Below are positions 1-5,932 of a stretch of 7,029 bases of DNA, in pieces. The notes under the pieces are model-generated. The model did no database searches and had not been told where the DNA came from. It worked only from the letters and a program-made list of their open reading frames with translations. Location of the stretch: positions 7,299-14,327 of the forward strand of contig JACFNS010000024.1 in NCBI GenBank assembly GCA_019454705.1, read 5' to 3'. The stretch comes from Taibaiella sp. Lineage in GTDB: Bacteria; Bacteroidota; Bacteroidia; Chitinophagales; Chitinophagaceae. The position numbers and the translations under genes are program-made. Position 1 is the stretch's first letter, and each line of letters starts with the position of its first letter.

Positions 1-570
1 AGCTGTATCCAATCCCAACCATGACAGGCCTTCCTCTCGGCTCACAGTTGAGTGCGCGATATTTTTACGCACCGGGTTGCCCGTGAAAATGATTTTATTC
101 TTAGGGAAAAAGCGTTCCATATTATCGTAACCGACACATATAGCTTTAGCTTTTTTACCCAGTATTTTATTGCTTTTGCCTGCATAAGAATTCTGTTCCT
201 GCACCAGCGTAGGGATACCCCTGCCCTGTGCGGCGTTCAGCATAGGGAAACTGGCATAGCCCCCTACACCGACCACCACGTCGGGTTTAAAACTGTTCAG
301 TATGCTTCTTGCCTGCATATAGCTCTTTATAATTTTATAAGGCAGCGTTATGTTCTTCAACATATTGCCCCTGTCAAACCCCGCAATGTCTAGTCCCTCT
401 ATTTCAAAGCCTTCCTGCGGTACTTTTTCCATTTCCATTTTGCCCTTCGCACCTACAAACAACAGTTCGGTGGCGGGGACTAATCTTTTCAACGCATGTC
501 CTATCGCCACTGCGGGAAATATATGCCCGCCTGTTCCTCCACCTGCTATTATCACCCTCAATCCGCTCAT
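1..570 (-). CDS. murG: MurG, UDP-GlcNAc:lipid I GlcNAc transferase (N-terminal half, runs off window)
   Basis: MurG transfers GlcNAc from UDP-GlcNAc to lipid I on the inner face of the cytoplasmic membrane, producing lipid II. The frame is open from an ATG at 570-568 to the window edge, giving 190 codons, about half of the usual 350-370 residues. Visible motifs are the glycine-rich loop GGGTGGHIFPA (residues 10-20), GVGGYASFP (101-109), QEQNSYAG (124-131, the counterpart of HEQN in proteobacteria) and TGNPVR (163-168). These belong to the N-terminal, lipid-acceptor Rossmann domain of this GT-B enzyme; the UDP-GlcNAc-binding C-terminal domain lies outside. The start follows the ftsW stop after a single base (TAA-G-ATG), which suggests coupled translation. 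No frameshift or internal stop is present in the visible part. Identification is secure; only the 3' end is unknown. Confidence 0.97.
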   Translation of the reverse strand, partial: MSGLRVIIAGGGTGGHIFPAVAIGHALKRLVPATELLFVGAKGKMEMEKVPQEGFEIEGLDIAGFDRGNMLKNITLPYKIIKSYMQARSILNSFKPDVVVGVGGYASFPMLNAAQGRGIPTLVQEQNSYAGKSNKILGKKAKAICVGYDNMERFFPKNKIIFTGNPVRKNIAHSTVSREEGLSWLGLDTA

Positions 571-571
571 C

Positions 572-1780
572 TTATCCCAAAGCCGGTTTTACATTCATCC
601 TTTCACTTTCAGTCACTGCCTTCTCCATTTCTGCTTTCTTCTTTCCTTCTGTTTCATCCACATACCTGCTTACACTCAGTATCACACCTATAGCCATACT
701 GGTAAACCATACCGATGAACCACCCATACTTACCAATGGCAACGTCAGTCCCGTAACAGGCACCAGGTGTACATTCACCGCCATGTTAAGCATAGCCTGG
801 AAGACCAATGTAGTGCTGAGCCCAACCGCCAGGAACGCACCAAAAGCATAGGGGCACCGCCTGAATATCAATATGCTCCGCCACAGAAACAGGAGGTAGA
901 AAAACACCATCAATGCACCACCTATTAAACCATATTCCTCGATAATGATGGCGTAGATGAAATCGGAATAAGAGTGCGGCAGGAAATTGCGCTGCTGGCT
1001 ATTGCCCGGCCCACGGCCTGTAATGCCACCATTGGCAATTGCAATTTTGGCATGCAATACCTGGTACACTTCTTCCTTCGGCTTACCATCTTCCTCTGAG
1101 CCTATGAAATCAACTATTCGTTTCTCCCAGGTTTCCGCACGGCCAAAGCCGGTAACTTTTGAAACACCATATAACAGCAACCCGCCGACAATGCCGGCAA
1201 AAGCCAAAAGGGCGATATGCCTCACCCGAACACGGCCAATGAAGAACAGTATGCAACAGGTGATACCAATCATCACCGCAGTAGAAAGGTTGGCAGGTGC
1301 GATGAGTGCTGCTGTAATCAGCACGGGTGCCAACACTGGCAGGAACCCTTTTTTGAAATCTTTTATTACCGCTTGCTTGACACTAAGCATACGTGCCAGG
1401 AACATGAACAAAGCCAGTTGCGCCAGGGCCGATGTCTGTATGGTAATACCTGTACCCGGCAATGATATCCACCTGGAACCTTCGTTGAGCTTCACACCAA
1501 AGAAGAGTGTATATATCAACAACGGTATGCTGATGAGATAAAACAATACTGCCAGCTTGGCGAATTTGGTATAATTCACCCTATGGATAAAGTATATAAA
1601 TATCAGGCCCAGGCCCAGTATCACTACCTGCTTTACCAGGTAGTAGTTGGCGTTGGTATCGTGCTTGTAAGCCAGGGAGCCCGTAGCGCTGTAAACAGCC
1701 AGCAGGCTGATGAACGATAGTATAATCACTACCGCCCAGATCACCTGGTCACCTTTAGTCTGTTTCAGCAATTGTTTCAT
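572..1780 (-). CDS. ftsW: FtsW, SEDS-family septal peptidoglycan glycosyltransferase
   Basis: This is a polytopic membrane protein of 402 residues, a normal length for FtsW. SEDS proteins polymerise lipid II into glycan strands in partnership with a class B PBP, here most likely the transpeptidase encoded upstream in the same cluster. Sequence signs: a first hydrophobic helix at about 13-31, RWISLPG (103-109), APANLSTA (161-168, the position of the family's PDLGT-like motif), GRGPGNS (255-261), the loop LPHSYSDFIYAIIIEEYG (267-284) whose Asp273 aligns with the catalytic Asp of FtsW/RodA, and LTLPLVSMGGSS (345-356). A charged cytoplasmic tail follows residue 373. The segment often reading QPSE in other phyla reads QTSA at 115-118. 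RodA is the main alternative, but position between murD and murG favours FtsW. The ATG at 1780 lies 33 bases after the murD stop with only a weak purine-rich stretch (AGAGAAG) upstream. Confidence 0.96.
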   Translation of the reverse strand: MKQLLKQTKGDQVIWAVVIILSFISLLAVYSATGSLAYKHDTNANYYLVKQVVILGLGLIFIYFIHRVNYTKFAKLAVLFYLISIPLLIYTLFFGVKLNEGSRWISLPGTGITIQTSALAQLALFMFLARMLSVKQAVIKDFKKGFLPVLAPVLITAALIAPANLSTAVMIGITCCILFFIGRVRVRHIALLAFAGIVGGLLLYGVSKVTGFGRAETWEKRIVDFIGSEEDGKPKEEVYQVLHAKIAIANGGITGRGPGNSQQRNFLPHSYSDFIYAIIIEEYGLIGGALMVFFYLLFLWRSILIFRRCPYAFGAFLAVGLSTTLVFQAMLNMAVNVHLVPVTGLTLPLVSMGGSSVWFTSMAIGVILSVSRYVDETEGKKKAEMEKAVTESERMNVKPALG

Positions 1781-1813
1781 CCCGTTGTCTTCTCTGTTAT
1801 TGTCTATAATATT

Positions 1814-3172
1814 TTAAAGGTTGCGTACAGCTTCTTTAAACTGTTCACCCCTGTCTTCATAATTTGTAAACAAGTCGAAGCTGGCACATGCGGGTGACAG
1901 CAACACAGCATCACCTTTCTCCGCCAGTGCGTAGGCAGCGTTCACCGCGTCCTTTGCAGATTGTGTATCCACTATGCTGTCCACCACACCTTCGAAAGCC
2001 GCGTGTATCGGCGCATTGTCAATGCCCATGCACACGATTGCTTTTACTTTTTCCTTTACAAGCTCCAGTATTTCGTTATAGTCGTTTCCTTTATCCTGTC
2101 CACCCAGTATCAATACTGTTGGCTTGGTCATGCTCTCCAGCGCATACCATACTGAGTTTACATTGGTAGCCTTACTGTCGTTCACAAAATCAACTCCTCT
2201 TATCGTGGCAACAAACTCCAACCTGTGCTCCAATCCTTTGAAGCTGGAAAAACTTTCCCTGATCTTTTCCTTCCTGATACCCGCAATACGGGATGATATG
2301 CCTGCCGCCATACTGTTGTATAAATTATGTTTGCCTTTGGTAGTGAGGTCGTGAATTGACATATTCAACTCTTCACCGTTAAAGCGGATGTTCATATTGT
2401 CGTCGTTAATAAATCCTCCCTCTTGGTTAATGTTTTGCTCGCTCATCGTAAAGTAGATTGTGTTAGATTGAATAAAATGGGTTGTGATGTGTTCTTTAAT
2501 TACAGGATCGTCATAGTTCACGACGAAGTACTCTCTCTCTGTCTGATTTTCTGCTATCCTGAATTTTGCTTTAATATAATTTTCAAATTTGTAATCGTAC
2601 CTGTCCAGGTGGTCGGGCGTTATGTTCAGCAGCACCGCCACATCGGGTTTAAAGCTATGTATATCATCCAGCTGAAAACTGCTTACTTCTATCACATACC
2701 ATTCGTGCGGCTGCTCGGCCACCTGTCTCGCGAAGCTGTAACCGATATTGCCCACCATTGCTACATCATAATTTGCATCCTTCAGCAAATGATAAGTAAG
2801 CGCCGTGGTGGTAGTTTTACCGTTACTGCCCGTTATGGCAATTATTTTACTGTCGTTCTTGTATCTGTACCCAAACTCTATTTCGCTGCACACTTCTATA
2901 CCTGCCGCACGCACTTTTTTCACAATCGCCACTTTATCGCCTATACCGGGGCTTTTCACTACACAGTCTGCATTCAGTATTTTTTCTTCCGTATGCATCT
3001 TTTCTTCGTAGTCTATACCCGCCGCCTGCAGTTCCTGTTTGTACTTGTCCTTTATCGTTCCACCATCACTTACGAACACATCCCAGCCTTGCTGTTTACC
3101 CAGCAATGCAGCGCCTATACCGCTTTCAGCGGCACCCAGCACAACCAGCCTTTTATGTTCGTTCGCGCCCAT
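1814..3172 (-). CDS. murD: MurD, UDP-MurNAc-L-alanine:D-glutamate ligase
   Basis: MurD is the cytoplasmic ATP-dependent ligase that adds D-Glu to UDP-MurNAc-L-Ala. The product of 452 residues has the usual three-domain layout. The N-terminal Rossmann-like UDP-binding domain starts with VVLGAAESGIG (10-20). The central ATPase domain holds the P-loop TGSNGKTTTT (114-123, Lys119), EVSSFQL (162-168), TPDHLDRY (185-192) and YIKAKFRI (199-206), where Lys203 aligns with the carbamylated lysine of E. coli MurD. The C-terminal domain holds HRLEF (316-320), NDSKATN (331-337) and LLSPACASFDLF (424-435) followed by the conserved NYEDRG (437-442). The P-loop has Ser where many Mur ligases have Thr (TGTNGKT), common in MurD. 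The start ATG shares one base with the mraY stop (TAATG), and no competing upstream start is available without deep overlap. All key residues are present. Confidence 0.98.
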   Translation of the reverse strand: MGANEHKRLVVLGAAESGIGAALLGKQQGWDVFVSDGGTIKDKYKQELQAAGIDYEEKMHTEEKILNADCVVKSPGIGDKVAIVKKVRAAGIEVCSEIEFGYRYKNDSKIIAITGSNGKTTTTALTYHLLKDANYDVAMVGNIGYSFARQVAEQPHEWYVIEVSSFQLDDIHSFKPDVAVLLNITPDHLDRYDYKFENYIKAKFRIAENQTEREYFVVNYDDPVIKEHITTHFIQSNTIYFTMSEQNINQEGGFINDDNMNIRFNGEELNMSIHDLTTKGKHNLYNSMAAGISSRIAGIRKEKIRESFSSFKGLEHRLEFVATIRGVDFVNDSKATNVNSVWYALESMTKPTVLILGGQDKGNDYNEILELVKEKVKAIVCMGIDNAPIHAAFEGVVDSIVDTQSAKDAVNAAYALAEKGDAVLLSPACASFDLFTNYEDRGEQFKEAVRNL

Positions 3173-3582
3173 TATTGCATCTTCAGTGTTACGATACTGA
3201 GTATGGCCAATGCTATACCCACTATCCAGAACCTTGTTACTATTTTACTTTCGTGATAACCTAACTTTTGATAATGATGGTGCAGGGGCGACATCAAAAA
3301 CACCCTCCTGCCTTCTCCATATTTCCTCTTGGTGTATTTGAAGTAGGCTACCTGTATCATCACAGACAAATTCTCCATAACGAATATGCCGCAGATGATA
3401 GGTATCAACAGTTCTTTGCGCATCATGATAGCCAGCGTGGCTATGATACCTCCCAGTGCCAGGCTGCCTGTATCACCCATGAACACTTGTGCCGGATACG
3501 CATTGTACCAGAGGAACCCTACACATGCACCAATAAACGCGGCAATGAATATGGACAACTCGCCCATGTAGGGTCTGTGCAT
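3172..3582 (-). CDS. mraY: MraY C-terminal fragment, downstream of the premature stop
   Basis: This part would be 136 residues if read from the first downstream ATG (codon 288 of the full gene); another 13 sense codons (275-287, [13 protein letters not shown]) lie between it and the TAA in the same frame. It carries family motifs that the truncated product would miss: [19 protein letters not shown] (310-328) and [14 protein letters not shown] (385-398), with His388-His390 as the HHH motif near the substrate pocket, plus a last helix at about 402-420. The ATG is the normal internal Met of the family sequence (IMHRPYMGE), and only a weak AGG lies upstream. I do not regard it as a real independent gene start. 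Gene finders would probably report it as a separate small MraY-like protein, which would be an artefact of the stop. Confidence 0.7.
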   Translation of the reverse strand: MHRPYMGELSIFIAAFIGACVGFLWYNAYPAQVFMGDTGSLALGGIIATLAIMMRKELLIPIICGIFVMENLSVMIQVAYFKYTKRKYGEGRRVFLMSPLHHHYQKLGYHESKIVTRFWIVGIALAILSIVTLKMQ

Positions 3583-3621
3583 GATACCTAAGTAGTCTGC
3601 AAAAATGTAGTTGCCGGAAAC

Positions 3622-3624
3622 TTA
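3622..3624 (-). other. premature in-frame TAA stop in mraY
   Basis: The plus strand reads tta, so the coding strand reads GTG TTT GCT TAA GTT TCC GGC. Restoring a sense codon here joins the two halves without any gap. A change of one base (plus-strand t at 3622 to g or a) would give TAC or TAT, Tyr. No indel is needed, because the 14 codons from the TAA to the ATG at 3582 are all in phase. Confidence 0.95.
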
Positions 3625-4443
3625 AGCAAACACACCTAAACAAATACCGATAATCGCGGACACGCCTGTCGCAAGACCGTCAATACCATCAGTGATATTG
3701 GCACCGTTGGATACAGCGGTAATGATGAAGATTACTACCAAAACATATACCAGCGGTGTCAGCCAGCCTACTGCACCTGTACCAAACCAACCTGCTATTT
3801 TGCTGTAACTCATCTCGTGGCTCTTTACAAACGGAATGGTAGTAGTAACTGACTTGATATGCACATACGTATGTTCCTTTCCAAACTGGTCTTTACGGGT
3901 AAAGGGTTGCGACACTTGCTCCTCTGCCTGGTTGTACAGCACCTGCTGGTTAGGCAGCACCTCACGGGTGATGACTACATGGTCGTTGTAATACAAAGAC
4001 AAACCAATAATAATACCCAGGCCTACCTGCCCCATGATTTTGAACTTACCCGCAAGCCCCTCTTTGTTCTTTTTAAACACCTTGATATAATCATCGAGGA
4101 AACCAACAAGTCCCAGCCATACAGTCGAGAGTAATATCAGGATGATATACACATTGGTAAGCTTGGCAAATAACAAGGTTGGAATGAGTATGGCTGCAAT
4201 GATAATGATACCACCCATAGTAGGCGTACCTCTTTTCTGCGCTTCGCCCTGTAAGCCCAGGTCACGCACTGTTTCTCCTATCTGTTTCCTGCGCAGGTAG
4301 GCAATCAGCCCTTTACCTATAATAGTGGTGATGACCAGCGATAAGATGATAGCCATAGCCGCGCGGAACGTGATATAATAAAATATACCCGCGCCAAACA
4401 GGCCGTATTGTTCTCTCAGGTATGTAAACAAGTGATATAACAT
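3622..4443 (-). CDS. mraY: MraY N-terminal fragment, up to the premature stop
   Basis: Taken literally, translation gives 273 residues. The fragment begins with a short periplasmic N-terminus and a first helix at about 24-43. It contains the cytoplasmic motif KRGTPTMGG (70-78), the catalytic pair in FLDDYIKVFKKN (115-126; Asp117 and Asp118 match the Asp115/Asp116 pair of E. coli), GKFKIMGQ (132-139), and NGANITDGIDGLATG (246-260) with the conserved aspartates of the third cytoplasmic loop. Residues about 154-203, between helices 4 and 5, form a long polar periplasmic insertion compared with the roughly 360-residue proteobacterial enzyme. The reading frame ends within predicted helix 6 (AIIGICLGVFA). 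A membrane-embedded stub of this kind lacks the rest of the active site. Confidence 0.85.
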   Translation of the reverse strand: MLYHLFTYLREQYGLFGAGIFYYITFRAAMAIILSLVITTIIGKGLIAYLRRKQIGETVRDLGLQGEAQKRGTPTMGGIIIIAAILIPTLLFAKLTNVYIILILLSTVWLGLVGFLDDYIKVFKKNKEGLAGKFKIMGQVGLGIIIGLSLYYNDHVVITREVLPNQQVLYNQAEEQVSQPFTRKDQFGKEHTYVHIKSVTTTIPFVKSHEMSYSKIAGWFGTGAVGWLTPLVYVLVVIFIITAVSNGANITDGIDGLATGVSAIIGICLGVFA

Positions 4444-4465
4444 CCGCTCGCTGTTGTTCTTCTTT

Positions 4466-5932
4466 TTATCTGTTTAATAATTCAAATGCTTCTTTTACTA
4501 CTTCACGGTCGTCAAAATGATGACGAACGCCTTTAACTTCCTGGTAAGTTTCGTGTCCCTTGCCTGCCACCAACACAATATCTTCTGCATTAGCCAGGGT
4601 ACATGCTGTTTTTATCGCCTCTCTCCTGTCCGTTATTCTCAATACTTTCTTACTATGTGCCACCGACAAGCCTGCCACCATGTCATTCAGTATATCCTCA
4701 GGATTTTCTGAACGGGGGTTGTCTGATGTCAGTATCGCTTTATCACTGTGCTCGCAAGCTACCTCCGCCATCAGCGGGCGTTTGGCTTTGTCCCTGTCGC
4801 CACCACAACCGATTACGGTAATCACTTTCTGTCCACCAACACGCAACTGGTTGATAGTTGCCAGTACATTAATCAGCGCATCAGGAGTATGTGCATAGTC
4901 CACTATCCCCAGTATCTTATCATTGGCAGACATGATGGTTTCAAATCTGCCTGCCGCGCCGTGCAGATTGCTCAGCACAGAAAGCACTTCCATTTTATCT
5001 TCACCCAGCTGTACTGCCACCCCGTAAGCCGCCATCAGGTTGTAGGCGTTAAATGTCCCTATCATCCTGAAATGCGCTTCAATATTATTCACATCCATTA
5101 CCAGGCCGGTAAGGTTGTTTTCCAGCACCTTGCCTTTAATATCCGCCGGAACACGCAGGCTGTACGTTAGTTTATTTGCTTTTGTATTCTGCAACATCAC
5201 CATGCCACGTTTATCATCAGCGTTGGTCAATGCGAACGCTGTTGCGGGCAGGTGGTCAAAGAACATTTTCTTTACCCTGATGTACTCATCAAAGGTTTTG
5301 TGGTAATCCAGGTGGTCGTGTGTGATGTTGGTAAACACCCCGCCTGCAAATTGTATACCGGCAATGCGTTGTTGATGAACGGCGTGTGAACTTACCTCCA
5401 TAAACACATGCGTACAACCTGCAGCATACATATCTGCCAGCAGGCTGTGCACAGATATAGCATCAGGCGTAGTGTGCGTTGCCGCTACTACTTTATCGTG
5501 TATATGATTCTGAACGGTAGATATCAGTCCGCATTTGTATCCGAGTTTTTCAAACAACTGGTACAGTAAAGTGCAAACCGTAGTTTTGCCATTGGTACCG
5601 GTTACGCCCACTACCTTCATGTGTTGTGTGGGATTGCCGTAAAAAGCTCTTGCCAGTAAACCCGCAGCATATGCGCTGTCTTTCACATGTATATATACTA
5701 TACCATCTTTCTTATCAGCCGGAACTGTTTCTGCAACTACGGCTATCTCACCCTGGCTAATCGCTTTTGCGATATACTCATGACCGTCCACTTGTGTACC
5801 TTTCACAGCTATAAACACACTACCCTGCTCCACCTTGCGGGAGTCAATATGCAAGCCTGTTACATTAACAGATGTATCACCTGTTACCTGCAAAGGCTGC
5901 ACAGCGGTCAATATGTTGTTCAGTTGTTTCAC
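4466..5932 (-). CDS. murE: MurE, UDP-MurNAc-L-Ala-D-Glu:meso-diaminopimelate ligase
   Basis: MurE adds the third stem-peptide residue in the cytoplasm, using ATP. The 488-residue product has the Mur ligase domains in order. The N-terminal UDP-binding domain includes HIDSRKV (28-34). The ATPase domain has the P-loop TGTNGKTTV (111-119), HTTPD (153-157), EVSSHAV (179-185), THDHLDYH (204-211) and YIRVKKMFF (217-225), in which Lys221 aligns with the carbamylated lysine. The C-terminal domain has VDYAHTPDAL (344-353), GCGGDRD (375-381), SDNPRSE (403-409) and AGKGHE (456-461). DNPR (404-407) is the signature of meso-DAP-adding enzymes; L-Lys enzymes differ at its last position. The start is GTG at 5932-5930, chosen because it overlaps the upstream TGA as GTGA and because the next Met is not until residue 105, far inside the fold. 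It ends in TAA at a family-typical length. Confidence 0.98.
   Translation of the reverse strand: MKQLNNILTAVQPLQVTGDTSVNVTGLHIDSRKVEQGSVFIAVKGTQVDGHEYIAKAISQGEIAVVAETVPADKKDGIVYIHVKDSAYAAGLLARAFYGNPTQHMKVVGVTGTNGKTTVCTLLYQLFEKLGYKCGLISTVQNHIHDKVVAATHTTPDAISVHSLLADMYAAGCTHVFMEVSSHAVHQQRIAGIQFAGGVFTNITHDHLDYHKTFDEYIRVKKMFFDHLPATAFALTNADDKRGMVMLQNTKANKLTYSLRVPADIKGKVLENNLTGLVMDVNNIEAHFRMIGTFNAYNLMAAYGVAVQLGEDKMEVLSVLSNLHGAAGRFETIMSANDKILGIVDYAHTPDALINVLATINQLRVGGQKVITVIGCGGDRDKAKRPLMAEVACEHSDKAILTSDNPRSENPEDILNDMVAGLSVAHSKKVLRITDRREAIKTACTLANAEDIVLVAGKGHETYQEVKGVRHHFDDREVVKEAFELLNR

Larger units (their letters stand above)
3172..4443 (-). pseudogene. mraY: mraY (phospho-MurNAc-pentapeptide transferase), interrupted by one in-frame TAA
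   Basis: MraY transfers phospho-MurNAc-pentapeptide from UDP to undecaprenyl phosphate in the inner membrane, making lipid I; it is normally essential and single copy. The span reads as 423 codons in one frame, a typical Bacteroidota length, with a single interruption: codon 274 is TAA. Both sides are highly conserved and stay in phase, so this is a nonsense substitution and not a frameshift. The most likely original residue is Tyr (TAT or TAC), giving GVFA-Tyr-VSGNYIF; that is inferred from memory of the family. Terminating here would remove four of ten membrane helices and the HHH motif, so the short product should be inactive. I label it pseudogene to flag the disruption. A sequencing or assembly error in a functional gene is at least as likely. 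The start ATG is 22 bases after the murE stop, and the final TAA overlaps the murD ATG by one base. Confidence 0.9.

Noticed and set aside
52..718. Plus-strand open frames opposite murG and the end of ftsW
   Set aside because: The minus strand encodes an uninterrupted MurG N-terminus with its glycine-rich loop, so the plus-strand frames are shadows.
987..1541. 184-codon plus-strand open frame opposite ftsW
   Set aside because: It is antisense to conserved FtsW codons, has a composition typical of a reverse-frame shadow and has no family motif.
1623..1644. 8-bp inverted repeat (actacctg / caggtagt) inside ftsW
   Set aside because: It is short, AT-containing, lies within conserved membrane-helix codons and has no U-run; likely chance.
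2423..3256. 277-codon open frame on the plus strand opposite murD and the end of mraY
   Set aside because: It lies antisense to a clearly conserved gene, shows no recognisable domain, and is rich in Tyr, Phe, His and Cys as expected of a shadow frame.
3621..3626. Palindrome cttaag (a six-base restriction-type site) over the premature stop
   Set aside because: A six-base palindrome is common by chance and nothing around it suggests insertion or cloning junctions; coding continuity is unbroken.
3172..4443. Two separate genes, or a natural split MraY made of two subunits
   Set aside because: The halves are exactly in phase, separated only by one stop and 13 conserved sense codons, with no credible ribosome binding site or start at the break. 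A split through a membrane helix is not a plausible evolved junction.
3172..4443. Frameshift as the cause of the mraY break
   Set aside because: The frame is the same on both sides of the TAA, so no insertion or deletion is needed.
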